Shown in pieces: positions 33,804 to 43,308 of a stretch of 64,000 nt of DNA; position 1 is the stretch's first letter; the number at the start of each line of letters is the position of its first letter. Under the pieces are notes generated by a model, which saw only the letters and a program-made list of their open reading frames with translations, searched no databases and was not told where the DNA came from. Location of the stretch: contig JAVSMQ010000001.1 in assembly GCA_032027125.1 (NCBI GenBank), forward strand, positions 862,422 to 926,421. The letters are read 5' to 3'. The stretch is from JANJTB01 sp032027125. Lineage in GTDB: Bacteria > Bacteroidota > Ignavibacteria > Kapaibacteriales > UBA2268. A program made the translations under genes and the position numbers.

Positions 33804-34400
33804 TCACTTCACCCAATTAAACCAAACAACCTGATTAACAAACGGAACCAGATTATTCCAGCAAACATTCATAGTGTGTCCTGTGCCGCCCGAACCGGGA
33901 TTCTGCACATCATCATAGAAAATTGCAAAATTTGCACCTGGAATTTTCGGTGGATGTCCGAGTACCTTCAATGTATCACGCAGAAGATATGCAGCCTTGT
34001 ATGCCATTGTGTTCCTTTCGCCTGCTACATAAGCATCAAATATTCTCAGATTTCTTCTGTTTACTTTCGACTGCACTACAAGAGGTGAATCATTGGTAAG
34101 GGGGATATCCTCAATATTGATTACACGAAATCCCTCACTATCGTAACTGCGGTGCCCTGAGTATGGCACTACGACTTCAAATCGCTTTGCATTCACACCT
34201 GAGAAACCTTTAGAAAAATAATTATCTGCACCGGAGGCATTTCCGCTTCTGAAAGTGATATGTTTTGTTTTTGAGGAAAGTAATTGACTAAGTTTTATAA
34301 TTTTTGGTTTATCCGCATCCAAAACTGTACGTTTTCCTTCGAGCAGGACAATACTGCCGGGCTTATCATAATAATTTACAAAATGTTGAAAATCTTTCAT
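33804..34400 (-). CDS. SLOG/DprA-like nucleotide-binding protein coupled to mcrCB
   Basis: The 198-aa protein carries the SLOG (Smf/DprA-LOG) pattern: ITFRSGNASGADNYFSKGF at residues 48-66 (RSGNASGAD corresponding to RSGGAxGAD), a central VVVPYSGHRSYD, AYKAAYLLRDTLKVLG, a FAIFYDD strand and a GSGGTGHTMNV loop (about 169-179). This order matches stand-alone DprA-like SLOG proteins that bind nucleotides or DNA ends. It ends exactly where mcrC begins, and the operon order is SLOG-mcrC-mcrB. A role as sensor or regulatory partner of the McrBC system is inferred from coupling only. Confidence 0.7.
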   Translation of the reverse strand: MKDFQHFVNYYDKPGSIVLLEGKRTVLDADKPKIIKLSQLLSSKTKHITFRSGNASGADNYFSKGFSGVNAKRFEVVVPYSGHRSYDSEGFRVINIEDIPLTNDSPLVVQSKVNRRNLRIFDAYVAGERNTMAYKAAYLLRDTLKVLGHPPKIPGANFAIFYDDVQNPGSGGTGHTMNVCWNNLVPFVNQVVWFNWVK

Positions 34401-34537
34401 TTACAGTTATTCATTTGTTATAAAAATACCTAACCAAATATGAAAAGGTCAATAATTCAAATATACAAAGAATTGAATTATATTTTATTATGTTTTTTAG
34501 GATTGATTACTAATTGAGTTGAATTAAAGCAGTAAAA

Positions 34538-35866
34538 TCAATTCAATAGTTCCAAAATCAATTCAGCCGCCACTTTTCCGCTCTGGGACGCTCCCTCGAT
34601 AGTTGCAGGAAGTTTTGTATTTGTCCAGTCACCGGCAAGAAAAAAGTTATCTAATGCAGTTTTGCAGTCAGGACGTATTTTCTCTGTTTCAGGATTGGCA
34701 ATAAATGTGGCAAATTTTTCAGTGATAATTCTTGAATGTTTAACCCACGACTCATCAAAATCACTGATAAGTTTTTTAAAATCATTCATTACAAGCGAAA
34801 GTATTTCGCTTTGTTTCAACCCTGCAATTTTGTCTGCCGAACTAATTGTAATTGAATAGGAATATTTATAAGTATCGGAATTACGTTTTTTTATCAGTTT
34901 AGTTCGGTTAAATATCCATTGAATATCAGTACCGAGTGCTGCAGCAAAATCTTCGCTGATTATTTCCTGAACTGTCCATAAATAAACCGACACAATCGGG
35001 GAATAGATAATTTTACTTAAATAGTCAAATTCATTACTTAATTCATCGGGTATGATTTTTTTTAAAGCATAAGGGGGAAGTGTTGAAATTATGAAATCTG
35101 CAAAAAATTTTTCACCTTTTGCGGATTCTACACCAATGCATTTATTATTTTCATTTAAAAGTTTATCAGCCTTGCAGTTGTAAATGATATCCGTATTGTT
35201 ATCCGTGATTTTCTTCACAACGGGTTTGATTATTTCCTTCAAATCACTTGCCGGGAAAACAAGTTTGGAATTGTTTAAATCCTCAATAAAAGCCCGCCTG
35301 AGGATGTTTATCAATATACCGGCAGATGCCTGATTAAGTCTGCAGTTCATTGTAGCAATGACAAACGGCTCCCAGAATCGTGTAATAGCATCGCTGCCCT
35401 GATTGTTTTGAGTTAAAAATTCCTGACAATTCTGACCGGCTGATCCGAGACTGCCTTTTTCTACAAGTTTCATCAATTTTATAATTGATATTTTAGATTT
35501 CAGCGAAATACCGCCGAGCATCAGAAATCCAAGAACAAATCCCGCTTTTCCGGGAAGATAACCGGTGAATAGTCTTGTTTTTTTGTGATTAATATCTAAA
35601 TAACTGACTTGTAAATATTTTTGTATATTTAGCAAATCAGAAGCTCCGCAATCATCGAGCATTGATAAAAAGGTGTGGTAAGCAGTCATCATAGCATGCT
35701 GCCCGTTGTCAATCATTTCGTCTGAGTTGGAATCAAAAAGGGCAGTTATCCTGCCCCCTAATGAATTTGTAGTTTCAAGAATTCTGACGTTCAATCCTGA
35801 TTTTGACAGGTGATAAGCAGCAGTAATACCTGCTACACCGCCTCCGATAATCAGAACCGACTTCAT
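34538..35866 (-). CDS. hpnE: Hydroxysqualene dehydroxylase HpnE
   Basis: The 442-aa FAD-dependent amine-oxidase-fold protein has the dinucleotide-binding VLIIGGGVAGITAAYHLSKSG (residues 4-24), then LGGRI and IDNGQHAMMTAYHTFL, and the C-terminal LAGDWTNTKLPATIEGASQSGKVAA. The D/NGQH and GDWT...PATIEGA motifs are those of HpnE/phytoene-desaturase-like squalene enzymes. HpnE reduces hydroxysqualene to squalene. Its partners hpnC and hpnD are 18 kb away at 53654-55493. It starts 3 bp after the pnp stop, so it is probably expressed from the pnp transcript. Confidence 0.88.
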   Translation of the reverse strand: MKSVLIIGGGVAGITAAYHLSKSGLNVRILETTNSLGGRITALFDSNSDEMIDNGQHAMMTAYHTFLSMLDDCGASDLLNIQKYLQVSYLDINHKKTRLFTGYLPGKAGFVLGFLMLGGISLKSKISIIKLMKLVEKGSLGSAGQNCQEFLTQNNQGSDAITRFWEPFVIATMNCRLNQASAGILINILRRAFIEDLNNSKLVFPASDLKEIIKPVVKKITDNNTDIIYNCKADKLLNENNKCIGVESAKGEKFFADFIISTLPPYALKKIIPDELSNEFDYLSKIIYSPIVSVYLWTVQEIISEDFAAALGTDIQWIFNRTKLIKKRNSDTYKYSYSITISSADKIAGLKQSEILSLVMNDFKKLISDFDESWVKHSRIITEKFATFIANPETEKIRPDCKTALDNFFLAGDWTNTKLPATIEGASQSGKVAAELILELLN

Positions 35867-35869
35867 AGT

Positions 35870-38110
35870 TTACCTTCTGTCTCTATCACCGCCGCGTCTG
35901 TTATCACGTCCACGGTCATCACGTCCGCGGTGGTCGTCACGACCTCTGTCGCGGTCGTCAGATTCCGACCTTGGAGCTCTTTCTTTTTCTTCAGGCATTC
36001 CTGCAGGGCGTTCAAGCAAAGCTTTACGGCTGAGTCTGAATTTTCCGTCACGGGTAATTTCAAGCAGTTTAACTTCAAATTTATCGCCGACTTTTACAAC
36101 ATCACCGACATTTTCAATTCTTTCGTGTGCAACCTGAGAAATATGAAGCAAACCTTGGGTTTTAGGCAGAAATTCCATCAAAGCTCCGAGTCCTTCACGA
36201 ACTTCTTTAACACGAGCCATATATATTTCGCCTTCTTTTGGTTTAGCCGTCAAACCGTTGATAACAGCAATTGCCGCATCACTTGCTTCTTTGCTTGCTG
36301 ATGCCACCAGAACAGTACCGTCATCTTCGATATTAATCTCAACACCGTACTCTTTACAGATTCCGCGAATTGTTTCGCCGCCTGTACCGATAACAGCACC
36401 GATAGTATCCTGAGGAATTTTTATTGAAGTAAATCTCGGTGCAAATGATGAGATATCCTCACGTGGTGAACCAAGTACTGAATTCATAATTCCAAGAATA
36501 TGAAGTCTGCCGATTCTTGCCTGCTCTAAAGCTTCAGCCATAATTGCAGTTGATAAACCTTCAATTTTGATGTCCATCTGGCAAGCTGTGATACCTTCAT
36601 TAGTACCGGTTACCTTGAAATCCATATCTCCTAAGAAGTCTTCATCACCGAGAATATCACTAAGAACGGCAACTCTGTCATCTTCCTTGATTAGTCCCAT
36701 CGCAATACCTGCAACAGGTTTTTTAAGCGGTACACCTGCATCAAACAAAGAAAGTGTTCCGGCACAAACCGTAGCCATTGATGACGAGCCATTTGACTCG
36801 AGAATATCAGAAACAATACGTATAGTATATGGAAAATCAGCAGGTTCAGGTAACATACCTTTCAATGCACGCCAAGCAAGATTACCATGACCTACTTCTC
36901 TTCTACTGACACCAACTCTGCCGACTTCACCAACGCAAAACGGCGGGAAGTTATAATGCAACAAAAATCTTTCGGTGTACATCGGAAGCAAACCTTCAAT
37001 CATCTGTTCGTCACGGTTTGTACCGAGAGTAGTTGATGTCAAACTCTGAGTTTCACCTCTTGTAAACAGAGCAGAGCCATGGCTTCGGGGCAGTAAACCT
37101 ACTTCGCATGAAATTGGTCTGATGTCTCTGGTAGTTCTGCCGTCAAGACGAATCTTGTCGTCAAGAATCATATTACGCATATATTTCTTTTCGAGGCTGG
37201 AAACTATTTTACCGGTTATTTTATCAATTTTTGAAGCCCATTCTTCATTTTCGCCATAAATTTCTTTTGATTTGGCAATCGCTTTTTCCATGATAACAGC
37301 ACGCTGCTCCTGGCGCTGTTCCTTGGTTGTAATATTATGCACATAGGTATAGATGTCGTCATGAATTTCATTTTTAATTAAATCTTCGATTCCTTCAGGA
37401 ATTGCGTCAATAATAGGTTCTCTTTTAACAGGTGCTGCATCGGCTATCAATTGCAATTGCAGGTTATTCAGTTCAATGATTTTTAAATGAGCAAATTCGA
37501 GAGCTGCAATAAAGTCAAGTTCAGAAATTTCCTTTGATTCGCCTTCAACCATCAAAATAGCACTGCTGCTTCCGGCAACAGTAATATCTATATCTGATAA
37601 ACTAAAAAGTTCCTTTGAAGGATTAACAACAAATTCACCGTCAATCCTGCCAACTTTAACTTCAGAAATCGGTCCGTTGAATGGAATGTCAGAAATAAGC
37701 AAAGCAGCAGAAGCACCGACAGCAGCCAGAGTATCGGGGTCAATAGCAGGGTCTGCAGAAAATACGTTTGCAATAATTTGTGTTTCGTATGACCAGCCTT
37801 TTGGTATTAAAGGTCTTATCGGTCTGTCAATTAATCTGGCAGAAAGTACTTCTTTGTCAGTTGGGCGTCCTTCTCTTTTTAGAAATCCGCCGGGAATTTT
37901 ACCTGCAGCAGCAGTTTTTTCACGATATTCTACCTGAAGCGGCAGAAAATCAATATCTACTTTAGGAGTGGATGCAGCTACTACGGTAACCAAAACCATA
38001 GTATCTTCACATTTAACCATGACTGCGCCGTTAGCGAATTTTGCAAATTTACCCACTTCAAGCGAATATTCTTTGCCATCGAAATTAATCGAAACTTTTT
38101 TGTGTTGCAT
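35870..38110 (-). CDS. pnp: Polyribonucleotide nucleotidyltransferase (PNPase)
   Basis: The 746-aa protein has two RNase PH domains (FLPLQVEYREKTAAAGKIPGGF... and DGRTTRDIRPISCEVGLLPRSHGSALFTRGETQ), a KH domain (IPQDTIGAVIGTGGETIRGI) and an S1 domain (GEIYMARVKEVREGLGALMEFLPKTQGLLHISQ). It ends in an unusual Arg/Asp/Gly-rich tail of about 35 residues (RDRGRDD...RRGGDRDRR) similar in style to the helicase at 45822, which may mediate RNA or degradosome contacts. It degrades mRNA 3' to 5' with phosphate. It lies downstream of rpsO, an arrangement conserved in many bacteria. Confidence 0.97.
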   Translation of the reverse strand: MQHKKVSINFDGKEYSLEVGKFAKFANGAVMVKCEDTMVLVTVVAASTPKVDIDFLPLQVEYREKTAAAGKIPGGFLKREGRPTDKEVLSARLIDRPIRPLIPKGWSYETQIIANVFSADPAIDPDTLAAVGASAALLISDIPFNGPISEVKVGRIDGEFVVNPSKELFSLSDIDITVAGSSSAILMVEGESKEISELDFIAALEFAHLKIIELNNLQLQLIADAAPVKREPIIDAIPEGIEDLIKNEIHDDIYTYVHNITTKEQRQEQRAVIMEKAIAKSKEIYGENEEWASKIDKITGKIVSSLEKKYMRNMILDDKIRLDGRTTRDIRPISCEVGLLPRSHGSALFTRGETQSLTSTTLGTNRDEQMIEGLLPMYTERFLLHYNFPPFCVGEVGRVGVSRREVGHGNLAWRALKGMLPEPADFPYTIRIVSDILESNGSSSMATVCAGTLSLFDAGVPLKKPVAGIAMGLIKEDDRVAVLSDILGDEDFLGDMDFKVTGTNEGITACQMDIKIEGLSTAIMAEALEQARIGRLHILGIMNSVLGSPREDISSFAPRFTSIKIPQDTIGAVIGTGGETIRGICKEYGVEINIEDDGTVLVASASKEASDAAIAVINGLTAKPKEGEIYMARVKEVREGLGALMEFLPKTQGLLHISQVAHERIENVGDVVKVGDKFEVKLLEITRDGKFRLSRKALLERPAGMPEEKERAPRSESDDRDRGRDDHRGRDDRGRDNRRGGDRDRR

Positions 38111-38149
38111 ATTACTTTAAAACTATATTTGATACATTAACATTCAAAT

Positions 38150-38174
38150 AAAAAAAACGGCGTCATAAACGCCG
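38150..38174 (-). terminator. Terminator/attenuator between rpsO and pnp
   Basis: On the minus strand CGGCGT (38174-38169), loop TTATG and ACGCCG (38163-38158) are followed by eight Ts, directly after rpsO and before the pnp start. It likely limits read-through into pnp, as at the comparable rpsO-pnp junction of E. coli. Confidence 0.8.
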
Positions 38175-38199
38175 CATATTTCATAAATTATTTGTTTTT

Positions 38200-38466
38200 T
38201 TACTTTCTTAGGGATAGTGCCGTTAACACACCGCGATAACGGCTTATGTCATTTACGGCAAGATATGTAAGCAATCTGCGGCGTTTTGAAACAAGTTTGA
38301 TCAAACCGCGGCGGCTGTGATGATCTTTTTTGTGTGTTTCAAGATGTCCGGTTAGATGTAAGATACGTGTTGTAAGCATCGAAATCTGTACTTCAGGTTT
38401 TCCGGTATCTGCATCGTTTGCTCCAAACCTTTTAATTGCTTCCAATTTCTGTTCTCTAGTAATCAT
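38200..38466 (-). CDS. rpsO: Ribosomal protein S15
   Basis: The 88-aa protein is full length. It carries the S15 motifs QISMLTTRILHLTGHLETHKKDHHSRRGLIKLVSKRRRLLTYL (cited in part as LTGHLETHKKDHHSRRGL) and ends ALSLRK. It binds 16S rRNA helix 20-22 early in 30S assembly. Located upstream of pnp. Confidence 0.97.
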   Translation of the reverse strand: MITREQKLEAIKRFGANDADTGKPEVQISMLTTRILHLTGHLETHKKDHHSRRGLIKLVSKRRRLLTYLAVNDISRYRGVLTALSLRK

Positions 38467-38559
38467 TTACTTATTGCTCCAAATAAAAAAAATCTGCAGA
38501 ATTACAAAGTATAAAAATAACATTTTTTTCCGAAATAAAAAAAGATTTTCTGCTTTATT

Positions 38560-38718
38560 CTAATAATTACTTCGGTTTACAATTACCAATGCTCCGATTA
38601 CTCCCGGCACCCATCCGGCTAAAGTAAGAAGCGATACGATTACAATTGAACCGCAGCCTTTGTCAATCACAGCCAGCGGCGGCAGAACTACACACAGTAT
38701 GACTCTGAAAATGCTCAT
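38560..38718 (-). CDS. YqaE/Pmp3-family small membrane protein
   Basis: The 52-aa two-TM peptide begins MSIFRVILCVVLPPLAVIDK and ends LVIVNRSNY. The PPLAV-x3-KGCG loop and the LAGWVPGVIGALVIV second helix are the UPF0057/Pmp3 proteolipid signature. Homologues influence membrane potential under stress in yeast and are widespread in bacteria, where the role is unclear. It is a short gene next to rpsO on the same strand. Confidence 0.9.
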   Translation of the reverse strand: MSIFRVILCVVLPPLAVIDKGCGSIVIVSLLTLAGWVPGVIGALVIVNRSNY

Positions 38719-38893
38719 TAACAGTATTTGCTCATCGTATTGGGTTATAATCGAATTTATAAGTATAATATTGCAATTTTTGATAAAGAAATATTCAATT
38801 ATCCTGCATCATAATATTAATATTCAATCAATTAACGACAAAAGGGGATATTCACAAATACCCCCGTTTTGAAAACTTTCAACAAAATATTAA

Positions 38894-39073
38894 TTACTTA
38901 ATTTCTTTATGCAAAGTATGACGTCTTAAAAAAGGATTATACTTCCTTATCTCCAGACGGCTGGGTGTATTTTGCTTATTCTTTGTAGTTGAATATCTTG
39001 AAGGCGGCTTGCCTTCGCCTTTTGCTTCAGTACATTCAACTGTTATAACGATTCGTTGCTCTTTCTTAGCCAT
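38894..39073 (-). CDS. rpmG: Ribosomal protein L33
   Basis: The 59-aa protein reads MAKKEQRIVITVECTEAKGE and continues through PPSRYSTTKNKQNTP to NPFLRRHTLHKEIK, a textbook L33. It has one Cys only, so it is the zinc-independent (C-) form. It is a 50S subunit protein of the E-site region. rpmB is not adjacent. Confidence 0.95.
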   Translation of the reverse strand: MAKKEQRIVITVECTEAKGEGKPPSRYSTTKNKQNTPSRLEIRKYNPFLRRHTLHKEIK

Positions 39074-39427
39074 TGTAATAATTCCAAAGTTCGATTATTA
39101 AATTTATAGAACTACAAAAATACCATTTTTTTTTATAATATTAAAATTATTTGTAGCTTTTTTAAAAATACAATGATAATTTAAACACATCTTTGACATT
39201 TAAATTTATTTTCAAAAGATTTTAATCAATTGAATCTAATAGGTTAAAAGTCTGCTTATTAAGTCATGATGTTTGTTCTGTCAGTCTGAGCGGAGTCGAA
39301 GACTGATACAATAACCTGCAATTAGCGCATATATCACACTTCGACTAAGTTTATCCTGAGCTTGTCGAAGGGCTCAGTGTGCCATTAGTGTAGAATTAGA
39401 AAGAGTAAATACTTAATCAACAGACTC
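39074..39427. other. Intergenic region upstream of rpmG with REP-like palindrome
   Basis: AT-rich bases 39074-39270 should include the rpmG promoter. A GTCAGTCTGAGCGGAG element spans 39280-39384, with an internal CTAAGTTTATCCTGAGCTTG insert giving a second inverted arm. No gene is visible. Confidence 0.6.
39280..39384. repeat. GTCAGTCTGAGCGGAG-type palindromic repeat
   Basis: The left unit is GTCAGTCTGAGCGGAGTCGA. The right unit is expanded: CACTTCGACTAAGTTTATCC, then CTTGTCGAAGGGCTCAGTGT. It shares the TGAGC...GCTCA core with the copies at 817 and 24316, and the TAAGTTTA(T/C)CCTGAG arm with the degenerate piece at about 2437. Confidence 0.7.
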
Positions 39428-41935
39428 CTAAATAGCAGAATGTGAATCAATATCAATTTTCATCATAACACCCTGATGCGAAATATTGAGTTTGAAATCC
39501 AAAAGTGCTGTTCTCAGCATTTTTCTGAGCTTGACTCCGGATTTGTCAATCAATTTATGATTTTTAATAATTATTATTCTTCTGTGATAATTATTCAATT
39601 TCGGCATTGCAGGTAGTATCGGACCAAGTATTTCTGCAAAATTTGTATCTTTCGGTAATAAACCTTCGAATGCAGATGCGTAATTTGATACTAAATTCTC
39701 TTCCTTGCCATAAAATTCAATGACGACAAATCTGGTAAAAGGAGGATATAAAGCAGCTTCACGGACTTTTATTTCAGATTTGTAAAATCCGTCGTAGTCA
39801 GCATTCTTTGCGTATTTAATTGCAGGATTTTCAGGATTAAAAGATTGTATAACAACTTCGCCGGGTTGATTTTTCTTTCTGCCGGCTCTGCCCGAAACCT
39901 GTGTCAGAAGCTGGAAAGTTCGCTCTCCGGCACGAAAATCCGGCAGATAAAGCTGTATATCGGCATTTATTACCCCAACTACAGTCACCCTGTCAAAATC
40001 AAGACCTTTGGCAATCATCTGAGTCCCGACCAAAATATCAACTTTTCCTGACCCGAAATTCTGCAATATTCTTCTTTGGTTTCCTTTTTTGGAGGAAGTA
40101 TCAACATCAAGTCTTGCCATTACCGGGTCTAATCCTTCTGATTTAAGAACTTCACTGAGCTCATCCTCCACTCTTTGCGTTCCATAACCGATAATCTCAA
40201 AATCTTCGGACTTACATTCCGGACATTTCGAAGGAACATTTGTACTGAATCCGCAATAATGACATCTGAGCTGTTCTTTTACTTTATGGTAAGTAAGTTT
40301 GATTGCACAGTTTTTACATTCGGGTACATGGCTGCATGAAGTGCATCGAAGATTAATTGAAAAGCCGCGTCTGTTTTGAAGAATTAGGGTACCTTCATTT
40401 TTGGACATACTTTTCTTTATCTTATCTAGAAGTAATTTGGAAATTGTTGATTTGACCTGTCCTTTTTTATACGAACTAAGCATATCAATCAATGTAACCT
40501 TCGGCATCTTTGCACCGTCGGCTCTTGAATTGATTTTCAGTAAATGATATTTACCCGTCTTTGCATTATACATTGATTCGAGAGAAGGTGTTGCAGAACC
40601 CAAAACAACGGTTGCACCCTCAAAAACTCCTCGAATAACAGCAGCATCTCTTGCATTATATCTTGGTGTCGGAGATTCCTGTTTATATGAGGATTCATGC
40701 TCTTCGTCAACAATTATTAGTCCAAGATTACTAAACGGAGCAAATACAGCCGAACGAACTCCTAATGCTATTTTTATTTTGCCTGAATGAATAAGTTTCC
40801 AGGATTCATATCTTTCGGCATCGGTCATTTTACTGTGCATAACAGCAATCTGATGACCGAAGGTTGCGGCAAATCTGTCAATCAACTGTGGAGTCAATGA
40901 TATTTCAGGTACAAGAATAAGAGCTGATTTGTTCTGTTCAAGTGCTTTTTTTATTAAATGCAGATAAATTAAAGTTTTTCCGCTTCCTGTAATACCATGG
41001 AGCAAATAAGTATTGTTTATACCTGAAGTTACAGATTCGGCAATGATTTTATAATTCTCAGTCTGTTCATCGGTCATTTCTAAAAGTGATTCGTCACCTT
41101 TGCCAAGTGTGTTTTTGTCATCTGAAACTTTACGCGGTGCTTCAATCTCAATATTCTGGAGTAAATTCTTATCAATCAGATACTTTAAATGAGAATGATT
41201 GCTTTGAGTAGTTGTAAGTGCAGTCTTTACAACAGGATATTCATTCTCGGCATTTTTCATAAAAACATAACTGAACAGCCTTGCTCTTATCGGCGAGCCG
41301 GATTCAAGTTTGTCAAAAACCTGTTTCAGTTTTACTTCATCATTAACTATGTGTCTGCCAACCTGCAGGCATTTGATTTTTTTTATTGCTGCTTCTCTTT
41401 TAAGAACTCTTCTGGTTTCCAAAAAGCCAAGTCTTTCGAGAGCATATATAGCAGAATTAATATTTTTGTTACCTAATTTACGTTCCAGAGACGAAATCGA
41501 AACCGGTTCTTCCTGATTCAATAACAGATTGAGTACTTCGGTACGCAAAGGGCTTCTCTGACGCATTTTCATCAACTCGTATGTTCCGGGTACTTTCAGC
41601 ACCTTAACCCTGATGGTGGTCTCAGGAGACATAGATGGAGGTGTTGCCGCTTTGAGGGTTTCTCCCCACGAGCACATATAATATTCTGAAATCCAGCGTG
41701 TCAATCTTAACATACCCGATGAAAATGCCGGACTTACATCGAGTATTTCCATTACGGGTTTCAACTCACGTACAACCGGAAGGCTCTCATCGGAAACAAT
41801 TATACCTGTCAGTATTCTGGCTCCAAATTCAACCAAAGCACGCTTACCGATATAATTGGTCTCGTCATCAGGAATTGTATAGGTATATAACTGATCTGTT
41901 GGAACTGGAACTGCTATTTTTACAACTTTACTCAT
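39428..41935 (-). CDS. priA: Primosomal protein N', replication restart helicase
   Basis: The protein is about 835 aa. It has an N-terminal 3'-DNA-binding domain (VVKIAVPVPTDQLYTYTIPD), helicase motifs (Walker A GITGSGKTLIYL, DEEHESSYKQ, GSATPSLESM, VLVGTQMIAKGLDF, VSGRAGR) and the zinc-binding Cys cluster CTSCSHVPECKNC...CHYCG...CPEC. PriA reloads DnaB at stalled forks. The ATG at 41935 (MSKVVKIAVP) is preferred to the TTG 51 bp upstream because it matches where the family domain begins. Confidence 0.95.
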   Translation of the reverse strand: MSKVVKIAVPVPTDQLYTYTIPDDETNYIGKRALVEFGARILTGIIVSDESLPVVRELKPVMEILDVSPAFSSGMLRLTRWISEYYMCSWGETLKAATPPSMSPETTIRVKVLKVPGTYELMKMRQRSPLRTEVLNLLLNQEEPVSISSLERKLGNKNINSAIYALERLGFLETRRVLKREAAIKKIKCLQVGRHIVNDEVKLKQVFDKLESGSPIRARLFSYVFMKNAENEYPVVKTALTTTQSNHSHLKYLIDKNLLQNIEIEAPRKVSDDKNTLGKGDESLLEMTDEQTENYKIIAESVTSGINNTYLLHGITGSGKTLIYLHLIKKALEQNKSALILVPEISLTPQLIDRFAATFGHQIAVMHSKMTDAERYESWKLIHSGKIKIALGVRSAVFAPFSNLGLIIVDEEHESSYKQESPTPRYNARDAAVIRGVFEGATVVLGSATPSLESMYNAKTGKYHLLKINSRADGAKMPKVTLIDMLSSYKKGQVKSTISKLLLDKIKKSMSKNEGTLILQNRRGFSINLRCTSCSHVPECKNCAIKLTYHKVKEQLRCHYCGFSTNVPSKCPECKSEDFEIIGYGTQRVEDELSEVLKSEGLDPVMARLDVDTSSKKGNQRRILQNFGSGKVDILVGTQMIAKGLDFDRVTVVGVINADIQLYLPDFRAGERTFQLLTQVSGRAGRKKNQPGEVVIQSFNPENPAIKYAKNADYDGFYKSEIKVREAALYPPFTRFVVIEFYGKEENLVSNYASAFEGLLPKDTNFAEILGPILPAMPKLNNYHRRIIIIKNHKLIDKSGVKLRKMLRTALLDFKLNISHQGVMMKIDIDSHSAI

Positions 41936-42083
41936 TAATACCGAATTTTTTACAAAAAACAAATTCTTTAAAACTTTTTTCGTCAATCTTTTTTTAGAAA
42001 AAAGTAAACTTTAATTATTCAATTACGTTTTAATCAGTGTATAATTGAAAATTTCTTTTAAAGGACTAACAGGATACAAAAAT

Positions 42084-43307
42084 ATGAGTAAATTTTGGAT
42101 TTATATAATTGTTTTTTTTCTGATTATAAATGCATGCTCTTCAGAAGACAATTCCTATGAACAAAATCCTGCCGAAAAAGGCATTAACTTTGCGTTAAAT
42201 AAACAAAATTCAGAGCAGATTCAAAAAAACAATGACGAATTATATAATTCAAGACAAAATTCATTAACCCGTGCAATTGCTGCGTGCAGTCCTGCAATTG
42301 TAGGTATTAATATTACAGAAGTAAGACAGGTTGTTGTTCGTGACCAATTTTTTGATGACCCGTTTTTTAATCAGTTTATGCGAAGGTTTTACGGCGATAA
42401 TCCTCAGAACAGAAGAACACGGAATTACGAAGTCAGAGGTTTGGGTTCGGGTTTCATAATTTCACCTGACGGTTATATTCTAACAAATCATCATGTTGCC
42501 GGTAATGCATCGAAAATTGTTGTAACAATGACAGACGGAACAAAACATGATGCTGAAATCATAGGTTCGGATATGGTGTCTGATGTGGCTTTACTGAAGA
42601 TTTCAGGTAAGAATCTGCCATATCTCAAACTCAGCAATTCAGATGATATAATAATCGGGGAATGGGCAATTGCTTTTGGGAATCCTTTCGGACTTTTCGA
42701 CAGAAATGCCAAACCGACTGTGACTGTGGGTGTAGTATCAAATAACGGTGTAAATTTTCTGCATGAAGACCAGCCATATAACCGAGTTTATAAAGGCATG
42801 ATACAAACTGATGCTGCAATAAGTTCTGGCAATTCCGGCGGTCCCCTTGTGAATTCATTGGGTGAAGTTATTGGAATGAACACAATTATATATTCCACAT
42901 CACAGGGAAGTCAGGGTGCAGGAAGTATCGGTATAGGATTCTCAATTCCGATAAACCGTGTTAAAAATATATTGGAACAACTGAAATCAGGAAATTCAAT
43001 TGATAGGAATTATTATACAGGAATTGAGCCCAGACTGCTTGATGAACAGCTTGCTAAAATGATAAAATCCGATAATACTGAAGGTGTTGTTATTTTCGGA
43101 ATGCAGAGGAACTCTCCCGCTGAACAGTCAGGGCTTGACCTTGGAGATATTATTATTGAAATTAATGACATCAAAATCATCAGTCTCGAAGATTATTTTA
43201 TGGCTGTCGGTGATTCTCAGACTGGCGACAAACTCGATTTCACAATTATTAGAAACGGAAAGATTCTAAAAAAGAGTCTTAAATTAGTACAAATCCCAAG
43301 GCGTTAA
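42084..43307 (+). CDS. HtrA/DegP-like serine protease lipoprotein with PDZ domain
   Basis: The protein is about 407 aa and starts with a lipoprotein signal (MSKFWIYIIVFFLIINACSS, lipobox INAC). The trypsin-like domain shows all three triad residues: His in ILTNHHVAGN, Asp in GSDMVSDVALLKIS and Ser in AAISSGNSGGPLVN. One PDZ domain follows (NSPAEQSGLDLGDIIIEIND). DegP-type proteases handle misfolded envelope proteins. A TTG 39 bp upstream would give a non-signal N-terminus, so ATG 42084 is chosen. Only one PDZ is visible. Confidence 0.92.
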   Translation: MSKFWIYIIVFFLIINACSSEDNSYEQNPAEKGINFALNKQNSEQIQKNNDELYNSRQNSLTRAIAACSPAIVGINITEVRQVVVRDQFFDDPFFNQFMRRFYGDNPQNRRTRNYEVRGLGSGFIISPDGYILTNHHVAGNASKIVVTMTDGTKHDAEIIGSDMVSDVALLKISGKNLPYLKLSNSDDIIIGEWAIAFGNPFGLFDRNAKPTVTVGVVSNNGVNFLHEDQPYNRVYKGMIQTDAAISSGNSGGPLVNSLGEVIGMNTIIYSTSQGSQGAGSIGIGFSIPINRVKNILEQLKSGNSIDRNYYTGIEPRLLDEQLAKMIKSDNTEGVVIFGMQRNSPAEQSGLDLGDIIIEINDIKIISLEDYFMAVGDSQTGDKLDFTIIRNGKILKKSLKLVQIPRR

Positions 43308-43308
43308 A

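Noticed and set aside
35863..36078. 71-aa minus-strand frame inside the 3' end of pnp
   Set aside because: It is an alternative frame of the repetitive Arg/Asp-coding tail of pnp, not a frameshifted extension; the pnp frame itself is intact to its stop.
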